Shown in pieces: positions 42,684 through 52,356 of a stretch of 64,000 nt of DNA. Every line of letters starts with the position of its first letter. Position 1 is the first letter of the stretch. Source of the stretch: an uncultured archaeon (lineage in GTDB: Archaea > Thermoproteota > Nitrososphaeria > JACIWG01); assembly GCA_938034445.1 (NCBI GenBank), contig CALHLD010000034.1, positions 1 through 64,000 of the forward strand, in the 5' to 3' direction. A program made the position numbers and the translations under genes. The notes below the pieces were generated by a model. The model was not told the origin of the DNA, did no database searches, and saw nothing but the letters and a program-made list of their open reading frames with translations.

Positions 42684-45506
42684 TTAACAATATCTTCTTA
42701 TACTAAGTATTTCTTTGTAAAGGTTATCAAGTATTTGCTGATAATCCACTTTACCTTCCTCTATCGAATCCATGATCTTCTTTAACTTTTTTGTAGTTTC
42801 TTCTGAAATAAATTCATAGAATCTTTTGTTTAGGTAAAAGTATACTTGATACCCTTTCTTTGTTGGAATTATATCCCTTCTATCGTTCTCCTTCACATAT
42901 CCTCTTTGAAAGAGGGTTGTAACAATTTTTGCATATGTTGATGGCCTACCGATATCTTTTTGTTTCATTAACTTTATTAGGTCTGATTGCTTTAAAAGTG
43001 AGATTGTCGGCGCTTTCCAACTTCTTATACTTACAGCCTTAAATTCTCCTTCATCCACTTCCGGAATAAGACTTATCTTTTGGACAAGATTGAATCCTTC
43101 TTCCAATATCCTTATGTAGCCTTCAATAAACTCAATCTTGTTGTTAAATCTAATCTCATACCTTTCTTTTAGCACCTTTACTTGTTTCATTTGGCTTGCT
43201 ATAAATCTTCTAAATATTTGATCATACAGCTGAAGGTGTTCTTGTGTGAGTTTTTTCGCAAGCTTTATGCTTCCTAGAGTAAGCATATGCTTTAATCTTG
43301 TAGCGTCAATTGGTCTAGTTGGCCTTATACATTCGTGAGCACCCTCCTTAGACCATTCTCTTGGCTTAAAGAAGGTTTCATTAAATTTGTCAACTATATA
43401 CTCTTTTGCAACATTTTGTCCAGTAGGAGAAACTCTTATGCTATCTGTTCTATGGTATGTTATTAATCCTAATTCGAATAAATCTTGTGCAATACCCATA
43501 GTCTTGTGTACGCTAAACTTTAATGCAATAGCAGCCTCTTGGAGTAATGTGTCTGTAGAATATGGTGGTGGTGGATTAATTTCTATTTCCTCCTTAGACA
43601 TGCATCTTACATGATATTGTGTCGTGCGCAGTTTTTCAACTTCCTCCTTAACAGCACTATCCTCTATTAATGGCTCTTTTACAATAAATTCCAGTCCATT
43701 TTCTAATACTATTTCAAAGAATGTCTGGAAACTTTTTCTAGATTCATTTGCTCGATTAATAATCCATCCTAGAACAGGTGTTTGCACTCTTCCTGCTGAA
43801 AGTGTCTTATCGTTAAACCTATCCCAAAGTTTTGCGCTCAACTCGAAACCTAGCCATCGGTCTTCGATTCTTCTAACCATCTGTGCCTCTACAAGTCTCA
43901 TATCCATATTTCTCATGTTTTTTAACCCATTCACTAAAGCTCTTTTTGTTATTTCATGAAATTCTATTCGTTTTATTTGCGATGTGTATGGTGAGAGTAC
44001 TGTTGCTATATCCCATCCTATCTTTTCTCCTTCGGCGTCTGCGTCTGTACCTATTAATATTTGGTCTGTTTCTAGCGCAAGTTTTCTTAAAGCTTCAACT
44101 ATCTCGGCTTTATCAACTAACTCTTTTTGACAATATGGACACTTTTTCACGGGTCTAGTGAAAGTCTTTTTGCATTTTCTACAAACTTTTATAGTAATGT
44201 ACGATGGTACAAATTTTCCATTTAATTTTATTACACCATGTACACTATTCCTTCCCAAATCGTATGTAGGTAAATCGAAAATATGTCCTCCACTTGCAGT
44301 TATGTTAAGAATATAATCGCCTGTACTCACCTCATAAACTGTTAAGCTGTTAACTATTCTTTTACTCGGTTTTCCAAAGAATCTTGCAATCGTTTTAACC
44401 TTGTTCGGTGATTCGACAACTAAGAGTGCCGTTGTTATAGGATCTTTAAATTGTGGGCTTATTGTGCCCGCCATAAGCATTTTTATTGTAGCCCTATCTC
44501 TGTCAACTTCTTCCAAAATTTCATTTAAGTTTACTTCATTAAAATTTTTCCACTCTATTTCTTCAGAAAATAGTCTAGATTCTTTAACGAGTCCATTAAA
44601 TGCTTTTTTATCATCAACAATTGTGACAGAAATTCCTTTTGAAATCCCTCCAATAAACATTCTTGATGTTCTTCCTGAAGCCTGTATATATGCTACAGTA
44701 TCGGGTACAACCAAAAATGGTTTATCTTTTTCCGAACTTATCGTTATATTCGGAGAAGATCTAACTTTTTCTATAATTTCTTTCTTTGACAAAAGTTCTA
44801 TAAGAAACATTCTTATCTTTTCTAACTTTTCTTTTATTGCACCCTTATAGCCTTCAAGTCTAACGTTACTATACATTGAATATAAAATCTCTTTTATAAC
44901 ATTAGATGGCACTTGATGTAATATGTTCCTTAATTCGATAATATATTTTTCAATAAGCGCCTGTTCCTCCTCTCCCACAAGTTCCTTTAAATGTGAAAGT
45001 AGGATTATAGCACGGGTTGGAGTGAAATCCTTTTCCATATCAAGGCTTATCCTAAATTTAGGTACTCCCGCAAATATAGCATACCTTATTGCATGCGGTA
45101 AATCTATTCCTCTTGCAAGAGGACTCCTATAGGATGCAATTCCAATTAAAAGCTCAACCTTACCTGAAGAAAAATCTTCTAAAATTCTAGCTTTAGCCCT
45201 ATTATATAATGAAACACTAAATTTTTCTTTCAATAATCTCTCATATAATCTTTCAGCAAATTCTAGACCTTTATCCATTGGCACAAATATGATTCCACCA
45301 GAGCCGAGTAGCCTAACAAGTTGCACAACCTTTTCTTCAACATCTTCATTGTCTTCAACAAAAAGGTCTTCTATATTTCTAATAAATTCTATCCTGGACC
45401 CGATTTCGAAGCCCATGAGTTCCTTAAACAACTTTATTCTCTTAGTCCTTTTTGCTCTCGGAGACGCACCTGACACTATAATATTTCCAACCCTTATACT
45501 GTTCAC
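42684..45506 (-). CDS. rgy: Reverse gyrase, C-terminal part (second helicase domain plus type IA topoisomerase)
   Basis: The 940 residues from GTG 45506 hold the second RecA-like domain (LIGIASYRSPLARGIDLP, ASGRTSRMFIGGISKG), a Toprim domain (LLVVESPNKVKTIARFFG, GTDADAEGEKIGWD), a zinc finger (CRKC, CPYC), RRIEDRWLGFELS and LSAGRVQTPVLGWII. The topoisomerase active-site Tyr is in LITYHRTDSIRVSPTG. This frame is open to 45656 and its upstream codons (IIAQGLRLIELRREYQKNLKKGG) continue the protein, so GTG 45506 is internal, not a real start. Joined to the N-terminal part by one base skipped at about 45633, the protein would be about 1,220 residues, normal for reverse gyrase, the hyperthermophile enzyme that introduces positive supercoils. 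Confidence 0.9.
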   Translation of the reverse strand: MNSIRVGNIIVSGASPRAKRTKRIKLFKELMGFEIGSRIEFIRNIEDLFVEDNEDVEEKVVQLVRLLGSGGIIFVPMDKGLEFAERLYERLLKEKFSVSLYNRAKARILEDFSSGKVELLIGIASYRSPLARGIDLPHAIRYAIFAGVPKFRISLDMEKDFTPTRAIILLSHLKELVGEEEQALIEKYIIELRNILHQVPSNVIKEILYSMYSNVRLEGYKGAIKEKLEKIRMFLIELLSKKEIIEKVRSSPNITISSEKDKPFLVVPDTVAYIQASGRTSRMFIGGISKGISVTIVDDKKAFNGLVKESRLFSEEIEWKNFNEVNLNEILEEVDRDRATIKMLMAGTISPQFKDPITTALLVVESPNKVKTIARFFGKPSKRIVNSLTVYEVSTGDYILNITASGGHIFDLPTYDLGRNSVHGVIKLNGKFVPSYITIKVCRKCKKTFTRPVKKCPYCQKELVDKAEIVEALRKLALETDQILIGTDADAEGEKIGWDIATVLSPYTSQIKRIEFHEITKRALVNGLKNMRNMDMRLVEAQMVRRIEDRWLGFELSAKLWDRFNDKTLSAGRVQTPVLGWIINRANESRKSFQTFFEIVLENGLEFIVKEPLIEDSAVKEEVEKLRTTQYHVRCMSKEEIEINPPPPYSTDTLLQEAAIALKFSVHKTMGIAQDLFELGLITYHRTDSIRVSPTGQNVAKEYIVDKFNETFFKPREWSKEGAHECIRPTRPIDATRLKHMLTLGSIKLAKKLTQEHLQLYDQIFRRFIASQMKQVKVLKERYEIRFNNKIEFIEGYIRILEEGFNLVQKISLIPEVDEGEFKAVSIRSWKAPTISLLKQSDLIKLMKQKDIGRPSTYAKIVTTLFQRGYVKENDRRDIIPTKKGYQVYFYLNKRFYEFISEETTKKLKKIMDSIEEGKVDYQQILDNLYKEILSIRRYC

Positions 45507-45612
45507 GAAATTTTCTATATTCCTTTTTATGCTATCTATCTCATTTGCTAACTCTGTTACATTTCCACCTTTTTTTAAATTTTTTTGATATTCTCTTCTG
45601 AGTTCAATTAAT

Positions 45613-46356
45613 CTAAGCCCTTGAGCTATTATTTTCTTCTGAAAAACCTGCCAAACTTAGCACTTTATCAACATTTTTTGACGATTTTAATAGTGCGTCA
45701 ACATCGTCTACCACAATTAAATCGAAAATATCTCCATTTACCATTTCAAAGTTTTTTGAAAGGAAGGCTGATGTTGTAACCAATATGTGATACTGTCTAC
45801 TAATAATCGTTTCTTTCTCCAATTCCTTTTCCTTTTCACTTAACATTGAATGATATCTTGCAATTTTTACTGTCGCCCCAATTTTTTCTAAAAATGATAT
45901 AATTCTTTGATAAGTTTGTTCTGCTAAAATTGCAGTTGGAACAATTATGTAGCATTTTCTGTTTTTTAGAGCATAGTAGAGTGAAAGGATTATTCCAAAA
46001 ACACTTTTACCCATCCCTGTTGGAGCTATAATTGCGAAATTTTTTCCAGAAAATATTCTTTTAGCCCACGTTCTCTGGGCACTCCAAAGCCTACTTCCCG
46101 TAGTCTTGTAAAATAAATCATTTAACTCCTCTAACTGTATTTCAATTTTGTATAAGCTGTGCAAATTTTTTAACGAACCATGCTCTTTCAAGATTTCTAA
46201 AATATATGATAGTGTGTTTTTTCTGTCTCTTATAAGTTCTAAAATTTTTTCATCAGGTAAAGGCAAACATTTTTCACATGGAACTTTTAAAGAGAGTCTA
46301 TAATCGTTTATATCGTCTCCACAGTTTGGACAAAGTTTTAGAAAGATAGCTTTCAT
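45613..46356 (-). CDS. rgy: Reverse gyrase, N-terminal part (zinc finger and first helicase domain), frameshifted
   Basis: The 247 residues start at ATG 46356. A zinc finger (C9-x2-C12 and C27-x2-C30) is followed by the helicase gate with RLWSAQRTWAKRI (Q-motif-like), Walker A APTGMGKS (111-118), VPTAILAEQTY and Walker B LIVVDDVDALLKSS. The last eight residues (after FSEE) are out of register with the family, and the frame stops at 45613. The continuation lies in the frame of the 42684 gene. One extra A in GAAGAAAATA (45639-45630) is the simplest cause. If the sequence is right, this is a split helicase half-domain. Nanoarchaeum has a split reverse gyrase, but there the break is between the helicase and topoisomerase modules. 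Confidence 0.88.
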   Translation of the reverse strand: MKAIFLKLCPNCGDDINDYRLSLKVPCEKCLPLPDEKILELIRDRKNTLSYILEILKEHGSLKNLHSLYKIEIQLEELNDLFYKTTGSRLWSAQRTWAKRIFSGKNFAIIAPTGMGKSVFGIILSLYYALKNRKCYIIVPTAILAEQTYQRIISFLEKIGATVKIARYHSMLSEKEKELEKETIISRQYHILVTTSAFLSKNFEMVNGDIFDLIVVDDVDALLKSSKNVDKVLSLAGFSEENNSSRA

Positions 46357-46537
46357 CTATTATGTTCCAAATTATTAATGCCTATAACGTATATAATTTT
46401 TAAGGTCTAGTTGGTATCTAAACTAAAAAGAAGTTAAAGAGTATAATAAAGTAACATGAGTTGGATCCATTTTTAGATGAGCTTGCAAATATAGTTCTCG
46501 CTGAATAAGATTATAGCCTAATTTTTGACTGTCAGTG

Positions 46538-46990
46538 CTAGACTGAAATATCTGATACAATTGCTTTTCCAATGCGAACTATGTCCTCTGTCTTTATCTC
46601 TAAAAGCTTTGTTCTAGAACCTCCACCACAAAATACTGTTTTATATGAAAGTAGGCTACCATCCATTACTATCTTCATTGGAGTCTTATGTCCTATTGAT
46701 GGTGTACCACCCGGGGGATATCCACTTACCTGTTCAGCTTGTTCAAAAGGAACAAGGCGTACTCTTTTTACACCAAGAACCTTAGCAGCCTTATCTAAAT
46801 CAACCCTCTTATCTCCTGGAACAATAAGTAGGACATATTCTCCTGAATCAGTTTTTGATACAAGATTTTTAGTGAGCCTGTTTAATTCGATTCCAGCAGC
46901 CCTTGCAGCATCAGCAGTATGTATTGTCTCAGATTTCTCGATAAACCTATACCATACACCATTTTCTTTCAAAAACCCTTCTAAATCCAT
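46538..46990 (-). CDS. YbaK/ProX-type aminoacyl-tRNA deacylase
   Basis: A 150-residue trans-editing domain that hydrolyses mischarged tRNA such as Cys- or Ala-tRNAPro. Family landmarks are HTADAARAAGIELNRLTKNLVSKTDSGEYVLLIVPGDKRVD with the catalytic Lys of TKNLV, then KRVRLVPFEQAEQVSGYPPGGTPSIGHK and the closing VFCGGGSRTKLLEIKTEDI. The length is complete. ATG 46990 follows a TTTTAAATAAAC promoter-like stretch near 47008-47019. It is divergent from the amidase gene. The 180 bases downstream to reverse gyrase hold only a 15-codon open frame. Confidence 0.92.
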   Translation of the reverse strand: MDLEGFLKENGVWYRFIEKSETIHTADAARAAGIELNRLTKNLVSKTDSGEYVLLIVPGDKRVDLDKAAKVLGVKRVRLVPFEQAEQVSGYPPGGTPSIGHKTPMKIVMDGSLLSYKTVFCGGGSRTKLLEIKTEDIVRIGKAIVSDISV

Positions 46991-47084
46991 ACAACCTTCT
47001 CTAAAAACAAGTTTATTTAAAAATTAATAAAACTATCATAAACATATATAACCTCAATAATTTAATAACCTTGCAGTGATGTAG

Positions 47085-47984
47085 ATGATTAAATATATTA
47101 GCAAAAAGAATATAATATACAAGTTTAGTTCAAAAAATAAGCCTGTAGAAACTGCTTTACCGGGTGACATGGTTATTTTTGAAACAATAGACTGTTTGAG
47201 TGAACAGATTAGGAGTGAAGATGATTCCATAAGCACCATTGACTGGGGTCGCGTAAATGGTGCTACAGGCCCACTTTATGTTGAAGGTGCGGAGCCTGGT
47301 GACACCTTAATAGTCAAAATATTAGATATTAATGTAAGTGATAAAGCTTTCCTTGTAACAGTACCGGGCCACGGAGTGCTTTCTGACCTAAAATTTTCTT
47401 CTAAAATAAAAATGTTAAAGACTAGTAAATATACTACTACTTTCGGTTCATTAAATATAAAATCGAATCCAATGATAGGTACAATAGGTGTTGCACCAGC
47501 ATACGATGAAATTCCATGCGGTGATCTAGGTCGTCATGGTGGTAACATGGATGTCCCAATATTAAATGCTGGCTCAATATTGTATCTTCCAGTTTCAGTA
47601 AAAGGTGCCCTTTTAGCCCTTGGAGACCTCCATGCTTTACAAGCTGACGGCGAACTCTGCGTTTCTGCAGCCGAAACTTCTGGGGAAGTGCTTGTAAGAG
47701 TAGAGTTGATAAAAGGTAGGCAGCCAAGGTACCCTATCTTAGAAAATAGGGATATTATAGCGATACTAGCTTTTGGTAACACAATAGATGAGGCAATTCA
47801 TGCTGTCACCCAATATGCAGTTGAAACATTAATGGTTTCACAGAAGCTTAGTTTTGAAGAAGCTTATATGCTTGGGAGTTTAATAGTTAATTTGAGGATA
47901 AATCAGCTAGTTGACCCTAAAAAGGGTGTAAGAGCAGAAATTCCTAAAGATTTCGTAAAATTTGAAGATTTTCTAAGTGTTTAA
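47085..47984 (+). CDS. Acetamidase/formamidase family protein
   Basis: A 299-residue FmdA/AmdA hydrolase that releases ammonia from formamide, acetamide or related amides. Typical blocks are VDCLSEQ-like ETIDCLSEQIRSE, NGATGPLYVEGAEPGDTLIVKILDI, RHGGNMDVPILNAGSILYLPVSVKGALLALGDLHALQADGELC and GNTIDEAIHAVTQYAVETL. The CATATATA box at 47042-47049 lies upstream, and AGTGATG (47075-47081) may be a ribosome site before ATG 47085. An amino-acid permease gene follows on the same strand, so amide or amino-acid nitrogen use is plausible. Confidence 0.92.
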   Translation: MIKYISKKNIIYKFSSKNKPVETALPGDMVIFETIDCLSEQIRSEDDSISTIDWGRVNGATGPLYVEGAEPGDTLIVKILDINVSDKAFLVTVPGHGVLSDLKFSSKIKMLKTSKYTTTFGSLNIKSNPMIGTIGVAPAYDEIPCGDLGRHGGNMDVPILNAGSILYLPVSVKGALLALGDLHALQADGELCVSAAETSGEVLVRVELIKGRQPRYPILENRDIIAILAFGNTIDEAIHAVTQYAVETLMVSQKLSFEEAYMLGSLIVNLRINQLVDPKKGVRAEIPKDFVKFEDFLSV

Positions 47985-48058
47985 ATAATTTTTCAATAAG
48001 AACAAATTTTTGATAGAAAGATTTATTAATGTAGTAATTGATGTGGTTTTGAGATAAG

Positions 48059-49627
48059 ATGGGTTCGTCTGACGAACTTAAAATATACGTTCGACGTTCT
48101 TCTGGTCTCGTAAAAGAAATTTCGGCTTGGGATGCACTAGTTTACAATGTTCTAATTATGGCCCCTACCGCAGTTTTCGTTTACGGTGTTTGGGCTCTCG
48201 GCATCTTTCCAGGTGTACACTTGCCAACTACGGTATTTCTTGCAATGGCCATTAGTATTGTAATAGGATTATATTATGCTTATATGTCCATCATAATGCC
48301 TAGGACCGGCGGTGACTATATCTGGGTTAGTAGGCTTATCCATCCGTCGATAGGTTTCGCAATAAACTTTTTCCTTTTTATAACCTTATTATCTGTTGCA
48401 GGCTCTTACGTTCCATGGTTTACACAGTATGCTCTTTCACCATTATTTGAAGCGTACGGTATGCTTGACGCTGTCTCTTGGGTTAATGATCCTTGGAACA
48501 TGTTCTTGATTGCTGTAATTTTCTATATTCTAATAGCCCTACTTATGTCAAGGGGTGTTAGAGTTACAAAGTATGCTTTTTGGACATTCTTTTTAATAAT
48601 ATGTGCTGGTGTAGTAACTTACGCTATCACTTTTTATACGATGTCCCCTTCCTATTTCCAGTCCTCTATAGCTTCAGCATACAATTTTGATTCTAGCGAT
48701 ATAATTTCAACAGCTATTTCTAATGGTATGCCTGAAACATTTCTTATGTCTGCAACATTTTCTGGTGTAATGTTTACAATTCTCAACTTTCTTGGATTCA
48801 ACAATTCAGTATATCTTGCTGGAGAAATTAAAGAAGTTAGAAAGTCCCAGTTGATTGCTATAATTGGTGCTGTACTCGTTTTCGGTTTAATTACTTACAT
48901 TATTTATGATGCAACATACTCTGGTATGGGTGCAAACTTTGTTGCATCTTTATCGTACCTACTTGTTAATAGTCCAGATAATTATCCGTTAGGTGAAACA
49001 CTACCATTCTTTCACATACTAGCGATGCATGCTGTTCCTCTTCCCGCATACACTATTATAGTCTGCGGCTTTGCCGCAATGACTCTTTCAGCAATATTAG
49101 TCTACATTTTTACCACAGTGAGACTCCTTTTTGCATGGTCTTTTGATAGGATTGTTCCACAGTTTCTTTCAAAGGTTGATTCAAAATATGGTACACCTTA
49201 TACTGCTTTAATTACCGTGACCATTGTCGCAATTATTGCACAGTACCTTTGGCTTTTCACGCCACTGCTAAATTATTTTGTCTTTGTTGTTCTGGGATGG
49301 GGTATAATGACATTTGTTGCATCACTTGCAGGAATAATTTTGCCCTATAGAAGGAAGGAGCTTCTCGAGCTTGCTCCAGCTGTTGTTAGGAAAAAGGTTT
49401 TGGGTGTACCAGTTTTAGCAGTTCTGGCAGTATTAAGTGCTATCCTATCGATTTGGCTAGCGTGGGTTGGAACAGAACCTGCTGTTTCAGGCCTTACACC
49501 CGATGCTGTCGTTTTCTTAGTAGGAATATACGTGGTTGGAGTAGTAATTTATGTTGCAAGTTCGATATACCATAGAATGAAAGGTATCCCGCTTGAGCTT
49601 GCCTTTAAAGAATTTCCACCTGCATAA
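48059..49627 (+). CDS. APC-family amino-acid permease
   Basis: A 522-residue transporter with about 12 predicted spans of the amino acid-polyamine-organocation family. It has the N-terminal re-entrant region (SAWDALVYNVLIMAPTAVFVYG), IIMPRTGGDYIWVSRLIHP after helix 2, and FLGFNNSVYLAGEIKEVRKSQ near the middle, all family-typical. The substrate is unknown. It lies 74 bases after the amidase gene with its own TTTATTAA-like box near 48022, and 12 bases before a phosphoesterase gene on the same strand. Confidence 0.9.
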   Translation: MGSSDELKIYVRRSSGLVKEISAWDALVYNVLIMAPTAVFVYGVWALGIFPGVHLPTTVFLAMAISIVIGLYYAYMSIIMPRTGGDYIWVSRLIHPSIGFAINFFLFITLLSVAGSYVPWFTQYALSPLFEAYGMLDAVSWVNDPWNMFLIAVIFYILIALLMSRGVRVTKYAFWTFFLIICAGVVTYAITFYTMSPSYFQSSIASAYNFDSSDIISTAISNGMPETFLMSATFSGVMFTILNFLGFNNSVYLAGEIKEVRKSQLIAIIGAVLVFGLITYIIYDATYSGMGANFVASLSYLLVNSPDNYPLGETLPFFHILAMHAVPLPAYTIIVCGFAAMTLSAILVYIFTTVRLLFAWSFDRIVPQFLSKVDSKYGTPYTALITVTIVAIIAQYLWLFTPLLNYFVFVVLGWGIMTFVASLAGIILPYRRKELLELAPAVVRKKVLGVPVLAVLAVLSAILSIWLAWVGTEPAVSGLTPDAVVFLVGIYVVGVVIYVASSIYHRMKGIPLELAFKEFPPA

Positions 49628-49639
49628 TGGGACCAGAAG

Positions 49640-50614
49640 ATGTTCTCGCTTGGAAAGTCTAGAAAACTCCGTATATTTTTTTCCTCTGACATTCATGGTA
49701 GTGATAGCTGTTTTAAAAAACTGTTAATGGTTCCCAGAACATATAAGGCTAACATAGTAATTGTTGGTGGTGATATTACTGGGAAAGCTTTAATTCCGAT
49801 AATTTCTAAAGGCGACGGCTCTTTTGAGACATATTTTCTTGGTGAAAAAATTTATGTAAATGGTATCGATAAACTTAATAGTTTAAAAGAAAGAATTCGT
49901 GCTATAGGCTTCTACCCCTACGTTACTGACGAAAAAGGTGTTAATGAGTTAAAAGAAAATTTTAAATCAGCTGAAACTGTTTTTGAGGAACTTATTAAAG
50001 AATCCCTTTATTCTTGGATAAAGATGGCTGACGATATTTTAGAAAAAATGGATGATGTTAAGTTCTTTATAATACCTGGTAATGATGATTCCTATGTTGT
50101 GGATAAAATTCTTTCAGAATCAAAGCATATTATTAATCCTGATGAAAAAGTTATTGAAATAGACTTAAATTATAAACTTTTTTCTCTAGGTGTATCAAAT
50201 ATTACTCCATGGCACTGTCCAAGAGACTTACCTGAAGAAAATATTTTAGCAAAAATCGAGGCCCTTTTAAATGATGTTGTTGGTGAACAACTTATTTTTA
50301 ATATTCATGTTCCACCTTATGGAACTCATGTAGATTTGGCTCCTAAGTTGAATGAAGAATTAAAACCTATACTCAAACCTGGAGGCGAATATGAGATGAT
50401 TCATGTGGGTAGTATTTCTGTAAGAAAGGCTATTGAAAAGTACCAGCCAAAAATAAGTTTTCACGGCCATATTCATGAATCAAGGGGTGTTGATAGGATT
50501 GGTTCAACTCTTATTTTTAATCCTGGAAGCGAATATAATACTGGTATACTTAGAGGAGTATTAGTTGAAATGGATGAAAAAAGGGTTAGAGACTATATAT
50601 TTACTCAAGGCTAA
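49640..50614 (+). CDS. Metallophosphoesterase
   Basis: A 324-residue calcineurin-like phosphoesterase, unrelated in detail to the one at 30422. Metal ligands: SSDIHGSD (about 15-22), VGGDITG, IPGNDDS, NIHVPPYGTHVD and FHGHIHES. An insertion of about 75 residues lies between motifs II and III. The substrate is unknown. It starts 12 bases after the permease gene, so the two are probably co-transcribed, although no functional link is obvious. Confidence 0.87.
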   Translation: MFSLGKSRKLRIFFSSDIHGSDSCFKKLLMVPRTYKANIVIVGGDITGKALIPIISKGDGSFETYFLGEKIYVNGIDKLNSLKERIRAIGFYPYVTDEKGVNELKENFKSAETVFEELIKESLYSWIKMADDILEKMDDVKFFIIPGNDDSYVVDKILSESKHIINPDEKVIEIDLNYKLFSLGVSNITPWHCPRDLPEENILAKIEALLNDVVGEQLIFNIHVPPYGTHVDLAPKLNEELKPILKPGGEYEMIHVGSISVRKAIEKYQPKISFHGHIHESRGVDRIGSTLIFNPGSEYNTGILRGVLVEMDEKRVRDYIFTQG

Positions 50615-50663
50615 AAATTGAAATTAAGTTTTTAAATTGCTTAAATAATCCTTTTGTAATAAA

Positions 50664-51539
50664 ATGCTATCGGACCCTAATTCTAAACTAAATTTGAAAA
50701 AATTAAAGGGATACCTTCTTATAGTTCCAACATTCGTTTTCGAATTACTTTTTTTCATAATACCATTAATTATAGTTTTTGCATACAGCTTTTCTAAAAT
50801 TGATTCTTTTGGACGAATAACCTATGAGTTTACACTGCAAAATTATTTTAACATTTTGACTCCAGAATTCACTAAGACAATATTGAGAACCTTGGCTGTA
50901 GCATCACTTTCCACAGTCTTTTGTCTAATACTAGGCTATCCTATAGGATACTATATTGGTTTTAAAGAAAAGAAGTACCAGAATTTACTTATTATGCTAA
51001 TAATTATTCCATTTTGGCTAAGTTTTGTAGCAAGAACATACTCTATAATCTCAATCTTCAGCACAAATGGGATATTTAACCAAATACTAACCCTTTTAGG
51101 TTTTGTTGGCGATAAACCCCAATGGCTTTACAATTGGTATTCTGTAGTTTTCGGTATGGTATACAACTATTTACCGATGATGGTTCTCCCAATTTATGCT
51201 TCTGCTGAAAAGTTAAACCCTCAATACCTTGAGGCTGCACAGAGTTTAGGGGCTTCCCCCATAAAAGTGTTTTTTAAAGTTACATTACCTTTAACGATGC
51301 CCGGTATTTTTGCTGGCTCAATATTGGTGTTTATTCCTTCTGTTGGAGAATTTTTAGTACCAGAGCTTTTGGGTGGAATAGAATGGTATATGATTGGTAA
51401 CCATTTATGGATAATATTTTTGGCTATGGGCAACTACCCATTAGGTTCAGCCCTGTCTATTGTGTTAATTGTTTTGGTACTATTAATAACAGTATTGTAT
51501 ATTAAGTATTTTGCGAGGGAGGTCGAATTAGGCTTTTGA
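50664..51539 (+). CDS. potB: Spermidine/putrescine-type ABC permease PotB
   Basis: A 291-residue permease with six predicted spans of the PotB/ThiP type. It has the EAA loop LEAAQSLGASPIKVFFKVTLPL near residues 190-211. The next permease gene overlaps by four bases. With PotC it forms the channel for a binding protein and ATPase encoded in the convergent pair at 52639-54825. Polyamines are the usual ligands, but related systems carry iron, thiamine or organophosphonates. Confidence 0.88.
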   Translation: MLSDPNSKLNLKKLKGYLLIVPTFVFELLFFIIPLIIVFAYSFSKIDSFGRITYEFTLQNYFNILTPEFTKTILRTLAVASLSTVFCLILGYPIGYYIGFKEKKYQNLLIMLIIIPFWLSFVARTYSIISIFSTNGIFNQILTLLGFVGDKPQWLYNWYSVVFGMVYNYLPMMVLPIYASAEKLNPQYLEAAQSLGASPIKVFFKVTLPLTMPGIFAGSILVFIPSVGEFLVPELLGGIEWYMIGNHLWIIFLAMGNYPLGSALSIVLIVLVLLITVLYIKYFAREVELGF

Positions 51540-52333
51540 AACGAATATTTGATAAGTTTCTAAAAGCTTATCTGATCATAATTTTTATTATATTATATGC
51601 GCCTATTGCCATCCTAGTACTTTTTTCTTTCAATGAAGGTATAACGATGGGTGGTAGGAGAATTGGTTCTACAGTCATATGGAAGGGTTTTTCTCTCGAA
51701 TGGTATGATAAGCTTCTTAGAACTCCCGAAATTTGGACTGCTTTAGGAAACAGTACAATTATTGGAGTTATAACATCACTTATCTCTGCTGTTTTAGGAA
51801 CGATTTCTGCATATGCTCTGGTAAGATATGATGTTAAGGGTAGAAACCTATTTTATATAATAATGCTTGTTCCAATAATAATACCTGAAATCACTGAAGC
51901 CCTATCACTATTACTTTTCTATGTACTTTTTAATATAAAACTTGGTTTAAATACTATTATAATTGGTCATGCAACATTCTGTATCGCTTACGTTTTTACG
52001 GTTGTTAGAGCTAGGCTTTCAGACTACGACCGTTCATTAGAGGAGGCAGCTTTAAGCTTGGGTGCAACTCCATTTCAGACTTTTACTAAAGTCACTTTAC
52101 CAATACTTGCGCCTGGAATTTTAGCAGGTTCACTACTAGCTTTCACACAATCTTTTGATGACCTGATAAAAGCATCTTTCACGACAGGTTCTGGTGTAAT
52201 AACATTGCCTATGCTAATATTTTCTAAAATAAAGTCAGGTGTGTCTCCGGAAATAAATGCTATTGCTACAATAACTTTAATCATTTCTGGAACATTGGCT
52301 TTCATAAGCTACTGGATTTCAAGTAGAAGTTAG
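51536..52333 (+). CDS. potC: Spermidine/putrescine-type ABC permease PotC
   Basis: A 265-residue permease with six predicted spans. The EAA loop is EEAALSLGATPFQTFTKVTLPI. FTQSFDDLIKASFTTGSGVITLPMLIFSKIKSGVSPEINA is the segment typical of PotC. The TTG start overlaps the potB stop, which ensures equal production. Its 3' end faces a small Lrp-type gene 23 bases away. Confidence 0.9.
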   Translation: MKRIFDKFLKAYLIIIFIILYAPIAILVLFSFNEGITMGGRRIGSTVIWKGFSLEWYDKLLRTPEIWTALGNSTIIGVITSLISAVLGTISAYALVRYDVKGRNLFYIIMLVPIIIPEITEALSLLLFYVLFNIKLGLNTIIIGHATFCIAYVFTVVRARLSDYDRSLEEAALSLGATPFQTFTKVTLPILAPGILAGSLLAFTQSFDDLIKASFTTGSGVITLPMLIFSKIKSGVSPEINAIATITLIISGTLAFISYWISSRS

Positions 52334-52356
52334 ATCTTTTTATCAAAATCTTTTCT

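Noticed and set aside
46461-46508. A 15-codon open frame (TTG; LDPFLDELANIVLAE) between reverse gyrase and the YbaK gene
   Set aside because: It looks protein-like and follows a promoter-like A/T stretch, but it is too short and other frames stop soon after. It may be a gene remnant; I cannot support a gene.
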